This document shows, piece after piece, positions 31,012 to 41,711 of a DNA stretch of 64,000 nucleotides; position 1 is the stretch's first letter, and every line of letters starts with the position of its first letter. Source of the stretch: Rhynchopus euleeides (lineage: Eukaryota; Euglenozoa; Diplonemea; Diplonemida; Diplonemidae); assembly GCA_963210315.1 (NCBI GenBank), contig OY723264.1, positions 1,364,001-1,428,000 on the forward strand, in the 5' to 3' direction. The position numbers were made by a program, and so were the translations under genes. The notes beneath the pieces were generated by a model that was not told the origin of the DNA, ran no database searches, and worked only from the letters and a program-made list of their open reading frames with translations.

Positions 31012-32001
31012 CCCCCCCCCCCCCCCCCCCGATGAGTTCCCCCCCCCCCCCCCCCCCCCCGCCGTTATACGGCAGGATGCCTCTGCTCTTGCCGTGACCC
31101 GTGGAGCCGGGCTACGATCCACACTTTTTTATCCTTTTCTTTTCTTTTTCTTTTCTCCTTTTATCTTTTTACGTCAATACTTTTTCTCCCCCCTACCCCC
31201 CTACTCTCCCACCCCCCCCCCCCCACCCTGCGTCCTCCACTGGGTCTTCTACCCACCTGACGAAAGGTACTCAATACCGGGCTGCCGGAGTCCAGTGGTT
31301 CACGCACTACTGCACAGTCGTGGGTTGGCAGCCGAAACTGCGTAGTAGATATACCCCGCTACGAAACACACCTGCTTTCCCTTCCCCTCCTTCCCTTCCG
31401 TCATTTATTCGTACAAAAAAAACAACGATACAGGGGCACAAAGTATATGGTGTCACGGAGAGACTACGTATTACGGACAGACACCTGGTTGTGTTTTAGT
31501 GATACTGTATTGCGGTCCACCCACCAAGCCACTGACAGACAACTGCTACACACCCTCCCGTTGTGCATTGATCTGCCTTGTACAACATATCTGGTGTAGT
31601 GACTGCAAAAAGGACTAACATTGCGAGAAGGTGCTGGGAGATTTACTTTTCCATTCCCTCTCGACGATCAAACCCCCCCCCCCTCGATCAGCGCGATAGA
31701 TGTGAACGCTTTCGCCCGTTCACAGAAAAACAGTGCAAACGGGCGAATATTCGCCGAAAGGTTAGACATCACTGTGCCTAACCAAACGTTGAATTTAAGC
31801 GTTCGCGCCTTCACGCCTGATATCTGCGAGAGTGCGAATCACTGCCTGAACGAGGGGTGTTGTTAACCCACTCCTGCTTCACAAACAAACCCCCTCTGGG
31901 CTCTGGATTATTTGCTTTCCTTTGTCTTGCCCTGCCCCACTGCCCCACACACACGCCAGAGACCAGGCCGGTGGGGTGAGGGGTGGGCACCAGGTCACAC
32001 A
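31012..32001. other. Intergenic, no gene recognised
   Basis: Starts with C-homopolymers (about 31012-31060), then a T/C-rich run (31125-31220). No frame has recognisable domains. The final 150 bp before 32002 presumably contain the promoter and leader of the HemB-like gene; no motif could be assigned. Confidence 0.45.
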
Positions 32002-32685
32002 ATGAGCTTCCCCCTGAAGCGCCTGAGGCGGCTGAGGATGAAGGAGGGCGTGCGGGAGCTGTTCCAGGAGCACAGGGTATCCAAGGCGGACCTGATGCAG
32101 GTGGTGCCCTACACGAGGGAGGGGGATCTGCAGAGGGCGCTGGAGGACGCCGCGGCGTCAGGCATCAGCGGGGTTTACGTCGAGCCGTCGTCTGCCGGCG
32201 TGTCGCGGGAGCTTTTCCCGGAGCTTGCGGAATGGTCACGCCAAAACCGCGAGTCCATCGCAGTGTTTGTCGACGTGTCAGGTGAGGGCTGGGTTGAGGA
32301 GAACGTGCTCCAAGCAGCAGAGCACGGTGCGGACAGCCTCACCATCTCCGATTTGGAGCTCTTCGACAAGGTGCGGCAGGGGCTGGAGGCGAGCGAGCTC
32401 ATCCACACCATGCTCTGCAGCCCGGTGACCCCGCCCCCTGTCTACTCAGACCTCACCATGGTGCGAGGTGGCCTTTCCCACCTCGACGTCCTGCAGGAGG
32501 AAGCCGAGTCGTCCACCTCGCCCACCATGGCGCACCACACCGACGCGCCTCACCTCGCTGCCGCTATCAGCAAGGGGTGGCTCTCAGAGGAGAAAGTCCT
32601 GCTGGAGGCCATGCTCTGCTTCAAAAGGGCGGGTGCCGTCTGCGTCGCAACCCCGTTTGCCAACAAGGTTGCGTCGTTGCTGTGA
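32002..32685 (+). CDS. HemB-like protein lacking catalytic residues (probable pseudoenzyme)
   Basis: 227 residues from ATG at 32002. The N-terminus KRLRRLRMKEGVRELFQEHR followed by VSKADLM matches the start of porphobilinogen synthase (5-aminolevulinate dehydratase, HemB). VFVDVSGEGW, HGADSLTISDLELFDKVRQG, LTMVRGGLSHLDVL and ISKGWLSEEKVLLEAMLCFK then KRAGAV follow in the HemB order and extend to the natural C-terminus. HemB is normally about 325-340 residues; here internal barrel segments are missing. The Schiff-base lysine of the MVKPG motif is Arg155, the second active-site lysine region is absent, and the metal-binding Cys cluster after 'DV' is gone. It cannot be expected to make porphobilinogen. 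The uninterrupted frame suggests a retained non-catalytic role; a young pseudogene is the alternative. No targeting peptide is evident. Confidence 0.75.
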   Translation: MSFPLKRLRRLRMKEGVRELFQEHRVSKADLMQVVPYTREGDLQRALEDAAASGISGVYVEPSSAGVSRELFPELAEWSRQNRESIAVFVDVSGEGWVEENVLQAAEHGADSLTISDLELFDKVRQGLEASELIHTMLCSPVTPPPVYSDLTMVRGGLSHLDVLQEEAESSTSPTMAHHTDAPHLAAAISKGWLSEEKVLLEAMLCFKRAGAVCVATPFANKVASLL

Positions 32686-33426
32686 TAAAAAAAATGTTTT
32701 CAAAAAAAAAAACCCCTCCGCCCCCCCGAAGGCAGAACATCCCCACGCACACACACAAAGAGGGTATAGGGCTGGCCGCATCCTGCATAGGTTTTATAGA
32801 GTGGTGACGGCGGGGGGGAGGAGGAGGAGGAGGAGGGGCGGTGTGTGAGTTCTGCTGTGGTGGTGTTCGCACCAAGGTCAGGAGGGGGTGATCGGTGCGC
32901 TCTACACTGCTTGCAACCCCTCCCTCCAGTTTCAAGCGAGGTTGTTATTTTTGCGAAGGTGTTGTTGGCAAAAAAAAAACCTCCCCGCAGGCATGCGTGG
33001 CGGGGGGGGGGGTGGGGGGGGTGGGGGGGGGGGGGGCGATGCTCGCGTTCCTGAGTAAACTATGACACTAGCTGGGGAGGGGGTATTTTGTTTGGTTGGG
33101 CCAGGCGCCTCTTTTCCATATATGTGCCACACAGCGGGGAAACCCACACTTGGTGCGCGATACGTCTACTAACGTTTCAACGGTTTCCTGTGTCAAAGAT
33201 GGGGTGGGTGGTCGGGTCGCATAGGACACCTTGTTGTTGCGGTGTGGGTAATCTAGCACCGCCCTGATGCAAATGGGTCCGATGCTTGCTGTGAGAAAGC
33301 TTTATGTCGCGGGATACGGTGGTGCAGCGAAGGACCTCTGGTGAAGCGAACGTCGACGTGGGAGACAAGGCGACCCCCACTCACCCACTCCCCCCCCCCC
33401 CCCCTCACTCTTACACAGCCTGCACA
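32686..33426. other. Intergenic with G-homopolymers, no gene
   Basis: Contains A-runs after the HemB-like stop, a GAGGAG microsatellite (about 32817-32838), a long G-rich tract (about 33001-33037) and a C-run (about 33390-33405). No gene recognised. Confidence 0.5.
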
Positions 33427-33712
33427 GGCATGTCGCTAAGCGTCGACCGTCGACCCAGTGATTTTGGGTTTCCCCCCCCATAAAAAAGCGTCGACCCAGC
33501 GTCGACCCAGTGGACTGGGTTGACGCTTGGTCGAGGCTTGGAGCGTCGACCTAGTGGAACTGGGTTGCCATTCAAGCCTGGACCAAGCGTCAACCCATTT
33601 ATTACACTGGGTCGACGCTAACCTAGCGTTGGCCCGGTTACACTGGGTCGACGCTCACCAAGCGTCGACCAAGCGTCAACCCACTTTCACTGGGTCGACG
33701 TCGAAGAGAGTA
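33427..33712. repeat. Degenerate GTCGAC/CCCAGTG repeat array
   Basis: AGCGTCGACCCAGTG or its complement CACTGGGTCGACGCT occurs about a dozen times in both orientations with irregular spacing. The array is self-complementary throughout and could fold extensively. No coding potential. Confidence 0.75.
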
Positions 33713-33723
33713 TGGTTTTGCAG

Positions 33724-33960
33724 GAACAGATGCTCACTACCGTGGCCTCCGGCGGCTGGGGGGCTCCGCCCCCCAGACCCCCCTGTGGCGTATGTCTCGT
33801 ACTCAAGTCATTCGATTCCCATCAGGTCAGGGAATCCACCCACTCCAGTAGCCTCAGGAGGACGCAGCCAACTCACACAGAATCTGTACGCCCACAATGA
33901 ACAGATGCTCACTACCGTGGCCTCCGGCGGATGGGGGGCTCTGCCCCCCAGACCCCCCAT
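33724..33960 (-). repeat. Paired GGGGGGCGGAGCCCCCC hairpin repeats, copies 4 and 5
   Basis: Two hairpin units on the minus strand (33724-33789 and 33899-33960) are joined by a linker (TCTCGTACTCAAGTC ... GACGCAGCCAACTC ... GAATCTGTACGCCCACA). The same pair with the same linker occurs at 63590-63817, so the mobile or duplicated unit is about 230 bp and contains two hairpins. Confidence 0.85.
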
Positions 33961-34855
33961 CTCGCGTGCCCGTCTAGTAACCAAGTCCTTGCGCTTTGAC
34001 GGCCGTGACATATCAGGGGGCAGCGTCGAAATCATGGTCCCGAAAGCCATTTTTTGGTTTCCTCCGGCACCCGACGGCGCGAGCGGGAGAGGAACCACGG
34101 AAGGAACCCAGCGCCTCACACCGTGCCCACCTAGTGGTCCACCGATGGGAAAATTCAAAATTTGGCAACACGAGCGCGCGCGAAGCGCGCGCGAGAAAAA
34201 TTGACCCCTAGTGTTTTCCCCCCTGACCCCCCCCCAAAACAGGAGCGTCAACCCACCAAATCTCCAAAATCGAAAAGTTAGCGACAGGCCTGCAGCCTGC
34301 ATAACGAGTGAAGGGTGATCATACTTGTGCTCCCTTCAAATTCGATTTCACCCCCCCCCCCCCCCCTCACTCCTTCCGCACCGACCAACCCAAGCCTGAT
34401 CCCATGCAACACTCTCGACAATTGGACCCCCTCGGCCAGAGCATAACACAACATCCACCATCAGGAGCGCCCCACCCTCCCTCCTCCCCCTTCCACACGC
34501 AAACAGCAACCATGTCTGGCCCGTAGACAGTTGTGAGTTCGTGTGTCCTGCTGGCACTCCCCTCCCCCCCCACCCCCTTTTCCCCTGCCTTCCCCCTTCC
34601 CTCCCCTCCCCCCTCCACACACACACAAGAACAAACGTCAACCGAATATCTCTTTCCTTTCCCAGCTGTTATCCGCTCTCTCCACTCCAGGGGGGGGGGG
34701 GGTGGGGTGGGGTGGGGTGGGAGAGTTCCGCGCCTGTGAGTTCTATCTTCCCCTCCCCTCTCCCCCTCACCGCCTCCTCCTGCGCGTCTCTTGCAAGCAA
34801 AAAAACTGCGGTTTAACCGAACCACTGCCTTCTGGCGTTGTTTTTCTTTGCAGAG
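33961..34855. other. Intergenic upstream of the cyclase-like gene
   Basis: Holds a CG-only hairpin (GAGCGCGCGCGAAGCGCGCG at about 34172-34194), C-homopolymers and purine/pyrimidine-rich runs. Just before the start codon the text TTGTTTTTCTTTGCAG looks like a 3' splice site, so the downstream gene may have an intron in its leader. No other gene. Confidence 0.5.
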
Positions 34856-37800
34856 ATGCCGCGCACATGGAGGTGTCAGGCGTCAGCCCCTCCCTTCTTC
34901 TGGTGGGCACTGTCAACCGCCGCCCTGCTTGCTGTCGACTGCGCAGGCACCGCAACGGTGCAGACATGCCATGACGACGGAGAAGGGTTTCCTGGAAATC
35001 TGGAGGACACCCACGTCCTCATCCTCGTTAGCGTCTACTCCGTCACCATCGTGACAGGCCTGTTCCTGGCCTTCCACTGCTGGAAGGGGAGTGGTATCGG
35101 CCTCCCACACGGCGTCATGTTTGTGATGTGGGTCGCCATTGCAACCATCGGGATCGTCGCCTGGGTCGTCACCTACATAATGTCACGCGTAGCCCTAGAG
35201 GACGTAACCCGCAGGCTGATCGAGTCGACCGCAGGGGGCGTGATCACCGCTCTCCAAGGGGAGCTCGAGTCGGGGGTCAACATCCTCAACCACACCCAGC
35301 AGCTTGTGAGGGCCGACCTCCTGCACCTGGATGCCATGTGGCCCTCCCCGCAGCTCTGGCTGGCTAGCCTCCTCTCTACCGTGGGGCAGGCACGCGCACT
35401 CCACCTTGTGTACTACGGCACAGCGGAGGGCCGCCTGCAGGGGGTGTCACCGCCGAAACCAGGCAGCACCTTGTGGAGGAATTACATCGGGTTCATCGCA
35501 GGGGATACCCTCCCTTCGTGGGTGCGGTGCGACAGGGTGGACTTCAAGAAGAAGCTCTGTGTCGAAGCAGTGGAGAGGAACTGCACCGATCCTGACCACA
35601 AGGTGTACTGCCCCAAGTCGTGCCCGTCGGGGGTGCAGAGGAGTGTGGATGGCAGACATGCAGACTACTGCAAGGTGCCTGCTGGGGTGTCCGCCTTGCT
35701 CATCTTCGATGCTGAACTCCGTTCAGATTTTAAGTCATTCCAAGATGCCGGGTCCGCAGAGTCTTCGCAGCAGCTTCTTCTGTTTGACCCCCGCCACCGG
35801 CCGTGGTATAACCAACAGCTTAAGATCAGCTGGACCGCCCCCTATGAATACATCGACGGAGGCGGAATCGGCATCACATCTGCAGCCGGGATATGGGTCG
35901 GCGGGAGCAACCACCTGGGTACCGTCGCGGTGGACTTCACCCTGAAGGACCTCAATAAATACATGCAGCAGGTGAGGAACGTCCTGCCCAACCTGCTGGG
36001 GTTTCTCGTCGCGACAGCTCCGGAGACCCTCATGGCGCACAGCCTCACCCCAGCCGAGCTCATGGATGACGCAGGCCTGACGGGCGGGGAGATAGAAGGA
36101 GTTATCGAGCTCTCGAGGATCCGTTCGCATGGGAGACTATACCGCGCTGTGGAGGCGATTCGAAACCACTTTGGGAGGCTCAACAACGCGGACTGCACGG
36201 TGATGATATACAACGAGGGCGACGTTGTGATGAACCATGGTGTCAAGCTGCAAGGCATGCCGCAGAGCATCCTCATCGTCTCCCTCCCGCTCTCCGACGT
36301 GATGTCCAAAGCGGACAGGGGCTCCACATTTGCCCTGATGCTGACTGTCGGGCTCAGCCTCCTCTGCGCCATAGTCGTGTTCCTCCTGATATCCTACTTC
36401 ATGCGCCCCCTATCCAAACTGGAGACACACATGCACCGGGTTGCCCACATGAGGCTGGAAGACGCCTCGGCCCCCTCCGCCAGCATCATCCGAGAGGTGA
36501 GGGATATGCAGGTGTCCTTCGGGCTCATGGTGGAGAACCTGAAGGAGTATAAAAACTTCCTGCCGCAGAGCTTGCTGGTGGTGCCGCAGCAGGCTGGTTC
36601 TGAGTGCGATGTGGCTGAGGAGAGCTTCTCCGTGTCGGGCACCAGCAGCGACGATGTGAGCGACAACGAGACGAAGGTGCAGCCGGTGGCGCACTCCGAA
36701 AGCTCGTCGCTGGCTGGCGTGTCGCAGGGGAAGGGTCACGGCGAGGAGGGCTCCGCTGGGGCCCTCGTTGCCTCGGAGCCGACACCCGACGAGCTGATCA
36801 CCACGCCGACCAACCCCCTCTCGCTGGGGCACCCCAGAGGCACGGGCACCCCGGAGACGCCAAGCTTCGAGAGGCGCCCTGGCTCGTCGTGGTTCGGCAC
36901 CTCGGCAATGCGGTATAAATCGGTGTCGCTGGCTCTCCTCAACATCGGGCAGTTCCGGCAGCTCTCGCGGGCTGTCGCACACAGCTCGCTGATGGGGGCG
37001 CACTCCGGGTTTCTGGAGAGGGTGGTTGCCGACGCGCGGCAGAGGAACGGGATTGTCGATGAGTTCACGGGGGATCAGGTCGGCGCCTCCTTCGGGGCTG
37101 TGCGGAGCTGCAACTCGCACCGCGTGAAGGCGGGTGAGTTCTGCGTCTCCATCAAGACGTACTACTCCTGCACCCCCATCCCTGCGCTCGGAGATGCCTG
37201 CCTCGTTGTCAACGCCGCTGCCTCGTCGGGGCGTGCCCTCTGCGGCAACCTCGGGTGTGCCGGGATGAAGAAGTTCAGCATCATCGGGGGGTGCAGCTCC
37301 CTCCTCCCCGTGTTGGAGCGCTGGGGTAACGTGTGGGACGTCGGGGTGCTGGTCGACCAGCTCGTGGGGGAGGATTCGAGCGTCACGCTGTACGCCCGGA
37401 AGGTGGCGACCGCACGGATGTTCCACAAGTCGCCCTTCACGCTCTACGAGCTGGGGAGCCCGAAGATGTTTGATGAGCAAACCCAAATGGAATGGATGTA
37501 TCGCCTGATGCAGGCGGATGCGCATGACCCATTCCTTGCGTTCAACCAGGCATTCGATGAGCTGCAGGCCTCGCGCTTTGGGGAGGCCCGCCGGTTGCTG
37601 AGGCAGTGCCCACCGTCTCTGCAGGCCAACGTGGCGTCGCTTGACAGGGTGGTTCGGTCGTGCGAGGCAGTGGGGCTAGCCCCCATCACCCTGCCTGTGT
37701 TCAGCGCGCCCAGCATGCAGCACCCGCCCCCTGCATTGGCGACGATCTCTCGAGACTCCGTCTCCACCATTGTGGTCGGGCAGGCAGCGGACACATCACC

Positions 37801-37870
37801 CGACGCCCCGATACCCCTCATGGTGCACATGCTGCGAAGACATCCATTAGTTCAGCGGGCCCAACCGTGA
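34856..37870 (+). CDS. Membrane receptor-like protein: Cache domain, HAMP, degenerate cyclase homology domain
   Basis: 1,004 residues from ATG at 34856. Hydrophobic segments lie at about 12-28 (possible signal), 53-74 and 86-108. A large presumed extracytosolic region (about 110-490) contains FDPRHRPWY, the signature of Cache sensor domains, and a Cys-rich insert (about 225-272). A last membrane helix (490-515) is followed by a HAMP-like linker (515-565), an acidic/Ser-rich spacer and a nucleotide-cyclase homology domain (about 688-860) with VDEFTGDQVGASFG, NLGCAGMKKFSIIGG and LVVNAAA in family order. The first metal-binding Asp is replaced (LALLNIGQF for the usual FxDIxGFT), so catalysis is doubtful and a regulatory or scaffold role is possible. 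Intron-free coding sequence. The membrane is probably plasma or ciliary, by inference. Confidence 0.8.
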   Translation: MPRTWRCQASAPPFFWWALSTAALLAVDCAGTATVQTCHDDGEGFPGNLEDTHVLILVSVYSVTIVTGLFLAFHCWKGSGIGLPHGVMFVMWVAIATIGIVAWVVTYIMSRVALEDVTRRLIESTAGGVITALQGELESGVNILNHTQQLVRADLLHLDAMWPSPQLWLASLLSTVGQARALHLVYYGTAEGRLQGVSPPKPGSTLWRNYIGFIAGDTLPSWVRCDRVDFKKKLCVEAVERNCTDPDHKVYCPKSCPSGVQRSVDGRHADYCKVPAGVSALLIFDAELRSDFKSFQDAGSAESSQQLLLFDPRHRPWYNQQLKISWTAPYEYIDGGGIGITSAAGIWVGGSNHLGTVAVDFTLKDLNKYMQQVRNVLPNLLGFLVATAPETLMAHSLTPAELMDDAGLTGGEIEGVIELSRIRSHGRLYRAVEAIRNHFGRLNNADCTVMIYNEGDVVMNHGVKLQGMPQSILIVSLPLSDVMSKADRGSTFALMLTVGLSLLCAIVVFLLISYFMRPLSKLETHMHRVAHMRLEDASAPSASIIREVRDMQVSFGLMVENLKEYKNFLPQSLLVVPQQAGSECDVAEESFSVSGTSSDDVSDNETKVQPVAHSESSSLAGVSQGKGHGEEGSAGALVASEPTPDELITTPTNPLSLGHPRGTGTPETPSFERRPGSSWFGTSAMRYKSVSLALLNIGQFRQLSRAVAHSSLMGAHSGFLERVVADARQRNGIVDEFTGDQVGASFGAVRSCNSHRVKAGEFCVSIKTYYSCTPIPALGDACLVVNAAASSGRALCGNLGCAGMKKFSIIGGCSSLLPVLERWGNVWDVGVLVDQLVGEDSSVTLYARKVATARMFHKSPFTLYELGSPKMFDEQTQMEWMYRLMQADAHDPFLAFNQAFDELQASRFGEARRLLRQCPPSLQANVASLDRVVRSCEAVGLAPITLPVFSAPSMQHPPPALATISRDSVSTIVVGQAADTSPDAPIPLMVHMLRRHPLVQRAQP

Positions 37871-38629
37871 CGGGAGAACCTGAGTGCGATGTGGGGTCTT
37901 GTGTAGGGATGAAGTATTGTCGAGGCAGCAGGGCCACAAGCCAGCAATGCCTTTTTTTTTTCGCTCACCTTTCCACCGTCAGAAGCTTGTCCGGATCAAA
38001 ACGGGCAATGTTCTTGAGGGGGTCGTCACTGCTCAGGGGGGGGGGGTGCCGAAGAGTTGCGTTTTTTTGATCCGTTTATCCGATATTTGTGAGGAACGTG
38101 CCGAACTTACTTGCCAAGAAAAAGTAATAACTTGCCGTGGGGTGAAAGGTCTCCAAAGCCAAATAAAGTGGGGCTGATCAGTGCCGCGGCGGAGTGATGA
38201 TGTTGAGTGGGCTAGAGTGGGCGGCAGGCTATCTACACAGAAATGCCTTGCGTCCCGGAGTATCCCGAAGGGCGTGTACTGACGCCCCTGTGCATTTTGG
38301 GGTGGGGAGGGGTGGGGTGGTGACGTGATCTCATTCTGATTCTGGTTTTCTTTCTATTCATCCGTCAATCCTTGCCGTTGGTCTTTCGTCGGGATATGTC
38401 CAGCCCGCCCACCCACCCCTCCCCTCCCAGGCTGTGACAGGGAGGAGGTGTGGAGAAAGGTCCCGTTTTCATGTTTTCAAATTTCAAAGGAAACCGTGTT
38501 TCTTCCTCATCACAGCCCCCTGCCCCCTCCCTTCCCCCCCTGACCACCACAAGTAGTAGTTTAGCTGAGAGAGCTAAGCTTATGAGGACATCAATATCCC
38601 AATACCAGTGGTCCTTCAGAATGCTAATA
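37871..38629. other. Intergenic 3' flank, no gene
   Basis: No recognisable gene. Includes T- and G-runs (37950 and 38038), AAATAAAG at about 38161 that could serve as a poly(A) signal for the cyclase-like gene, and simple pyrimidine-rich sequence near 38510. Confidence 0.45.
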
Positions 38630-38769
38630 CACAGTGGCCCCGTCAGGGTTCTGACCAGGCCTGTCCCTGGTCAGAAGAGGGCCTGGCCAGTGACCTGGTC
38701 GTGACCAGGGGCCTAGTCAATTTTTGGCCTGGTCAACCACCTGGTCAAAACCCTGACTAGGCCACCGTG
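38630..38769. mobile_element. 140-bp CACRGTGG MITE made of CTGGTCA words
   Basis: CACAGTGGCCCCGTCAGGGT at the left and ACCCTGACTAGGCCACCGTG at the right are complementary apart from a few bases. TA flanks both ends, a 2-bp duplication. The interior is a chain of CTGGTCA/TGACCAGG words in both orientations. The terminal octamer CACRGTGG and 2-bp duplication are shared with the large CACGG palindromes, suggesting the same mobilising enzyme. Confidence 0.75.
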
Positions 38770-39788
38770 TATATGCTACTACCATCACCTACCTCCCTCC
38801 CGTCTCCTCCTCCGACCAACGGCGGTCCTTTTCTCTTTTGACTTCGGTATTTCTTTTAGTCTTGAAAAAAACTGAATTTGTACATCCCTCCCAGGGGATA
38901 AGATAGGTCTGGTTTTCCGGTTTTCAAAACCAGGGTTTCCCGGTTCCCGGTTTTCTGGGAAAAAAAAAAGGTCGGTCTCATTTTTGGCGGTTTTTTTGTG
39001 ACTTTGGGACAGTAAAACAGTCAGAAAAAACGCCATAAAAAACTAGAAAGTGACCCCATCGTGATCCGCACAGAGCTCAAATAGTCCAAAGAAGGCAGAG
39101 AAGCGGAGAAGAAAAAATGGACCTAGCGGGTGGCCCGGTGGGTGGTGATGCCCTCGTCATGCAGGTCTCTTCTGTTTTGAAGGTGCGCACATGGTGGACT
39201 CCAGCCACCATGTCTAAGAGGGAGTCTAAGACTGCAGTCTGTACTGGAGACGGGAGTCTATTGTCCAGCTAATGTACGCTAAGACTCCCGCTAGTTGAGA
39301 CTCATGGGAGACACACGGTCACGTGACGGTGTACTCCAGCGGAGGTAGGGTAACTTCCGCTGGAGTTCACCGTGTCGTCTGCCTCTGTGCAGCGTCACTC
39401 AGTGCCATCGAATACATGGCGACAGCCCACCAAATCGAGACAGATCTGCTTGTCTGGAGGGCTGAGACGAGAACACGAACGACTTTCAAGCAGTCTTGAA
39501 GGTCGCCAAGCCTATTGGGGGCAACTAACAGATGAGATTTGTTTGTTGCCTGTCGTCACAGCTAGGTGCCCATCTCCTCGATAACGGAATGTGTGCAGAG
39601 ATCTCGTGGACCCTTTGGCCATTCTGTCGTGCACCCACTTCACCCACAACGCACACCTGTCGCGAGTGGTCGCTCCCCCGTCCTCCTCCACCCTGAAGGT
39701 TGAACCCTCAAGGACCAGTGATCTCCTGCTGGCCGGGCTGCGATACAGCGAAGCCTTCCTACTTACAAGCGAATCCAGACAGTAGGGA
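38770..39788. other. Intergenic with short palindromes, no gene
   Basis: TGGTGGACTCCAGCCACCA (about 39191) and ACGGTGTACTCCAGCGGA facing TCCGCTGGAGTTCACCGT (39326-39372) form hairpins, with GAGTCTAAGACT-type words between. The remaining sequence resembles worn coding DNA but no frame can be named. Confidence 0.5.
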
Positions 39789-39836
39789 ACAGATGTTCAC
39801 TACCGTGGCCGCCGGCGGCTGGGGCTCCGCCCCCCT
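39789..39836 (-). repeat. GC hairpin repeat, copy 6 (partial)
   Basis: GTTCACTACCGTGGCCGCCG followed by GCGGCTGGGGCTCCGCCCCCC is a shortened minus-strand copy of the dispersed hairpin unit, with the stem reduced by two base pairs. Confidence 0.75.
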
Positions 39837-41711
39837 GCGTAAGAAAATTGCACCAGACCGGTTTTTTGACCGAGAGTCCAAACTTTCAAAGCAGCTGCTG
39901 CGCCTGCCCCACCAAGCAGCCTCAGTACGACAGGACGCGCGCAGGCACCGGGCCCTCTCAGATTCTGGGAGGGTTTGCGCGGGTCGCGCGCGCCGAAGGC
40001 GCGCGCGAAAAATTTTCAAAACCAGAAAAACCGGAAAACGGCGCCAGAAAAAAAGTCTATCTTATACCCTGATCCCTCCCCCTGTGGGTGAAAAATAGTG
40101 GTCACGGTGCGTTCTCACGTATTTGTTCACTTTCTGCGCACGTTCGCGGTTGACTTACATCGCGTGTGTGAATATAGTCGTGTGGGTTCTCTTTAGTTCG
40201 GAAACATTTTTTGCTCGTTCGGCTTCGCCAACTGGCGAAGCCTTTCAGAATTGCCCCCCTGAGGCTGAGCCATAATTCTCATCTTCATCGGGGCGACACG
40301 TCTCGAAATTGTTCAAATGGTTACTCCCGAAGACACTCACACGTGCGTGTAAGACTCCACCCCGTTCTCATCTTTTTTAGCAATCACCTGGGCGTGGACC
40401 AGTGGTTGACCTCTTTGAGCTCCATGGCCAAGGAGGCACCCGTCCAGACCCTGTGGTGATACATCAAGAGTGCTTTGGTCTGTGGTGGTCCATATGTCGA
40501 TGGTGGGCCGCGTACTGCCCGGAACTTCATCAGGCTGGGGAGCCACCAGATGAGGTGGGTGTGAGGGGGCCGTATGATTCAACAAAGAAGGCGGTGTCAA
40601 TGTTGGATTAGTGAGCTGGCATCAAACAGAAGTCCAGGAAAGACCGCTGCCCGATGACCTGGCACACTTTTTCAACAAGGCACACCATTGCAACGCGTTC
40701 TGGTAAGAACATTGTGCGCGTCACGGCCGTCTCACACTTTTCTCATACTCTTGTCAAGACCAAAAAGAATATGCCAGAAACAGAGATCCGGGGAACTGTG
40801 CTTGACATAGATCACGCGTAGTGGTGCCTCGCCGAACATCTGGGCTTTGAATTCATCAAGGCTGCACTCCACCAGAAAAACATCTTGCCAGCCCCCCTGT
40901 ATGAAGTACCATTTTCTTTCCTTGGACAGCTTTGTGCGTGTCGATATTTTGTGAGATCAAGGCCTTCTGGCTGTATGCAGCATTGGCGTGCACCTGTGTA
41001 TTTGGAAGCAGAAGCTGCAAAACCATGTGGCTTGGGCTCAAGGGAGAAGGGTAGCAACGAAAGTTAGTGATTTTAAACACAGAGCACCCCCGCAGGCTGC
41101 CCAGGGGCGTGTGAAGTGTTTGCAAAGGATCCGCACGGTGAAAATTTTCCTGAGTTGGCCACGCAGAACTGTAAAAATACAAATGACAACTGGCGGAAGT
41201 GGAGAAGACCTGACTACAGCAACAGCAAGCAGCAACGAGCCGAACCTCTGATGGGAGTTTTACTCACAATTACACAATACGACATGCGCGTTACTGAAGG
41301 GAAAGAAATGCAGACAAACGAACGCAATACCTCTCTGGGTCTAAACAGGAGTCAACCCTGTGCCAGTGTGGCACCCATGTTGTCAGGCTCTCATCTTCCG
41401 ACACTCTGGGCGAAGCCATTCGGTAAAGACACTCAGCCCCCTCTCCACTCCGTGAAGATATCACCTTGTTGCATTACTCACCAACTTAACCCGATGCGTG
41501 CTGCTTGTGGGTGGGTGTTGTCTTCTTGATGATCAGCGTCCAGGCAATCAAGAGAGGTTCTCTCTGGGTCATTTGTCTGACTTCTTCAGAAGAATGCTGA
41601 GTGCACTCCGGCACTTGTTGCAACATAACCCGTATGCTGCAGGACGTATTGTGCGACTCGCCACCCACTCCAGTTTTCCACAACACAACACAGCACAACA
41701 CAACACTCACC
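39837..41711. other. Intergenic, decayed repeats, no intact gene
   Basis: At 39885-39965 there is a repeat (CCAAGCAGC...CGACAGGACGCGCGCAGG) also found at about 46310-46380 inside the hAT element. A CG-only hairpin (CGCGCGCGCCGAAGGCGCGC) lies at about 39986-40010. From 40380 to 41060 several short plus-strand frames read like a broken gene (CFGLWWSICRWWAAYCPELH) but are not identifiable. The last 60 bp are rich in CACAACACAA before the GST start codon. Confidence 0.45.

Noticed and set aside
36410-37525. 371-residue antisense frame within the cyclase-like gene
   Set aside because: Shadow of a real coding sequence on the other strand.
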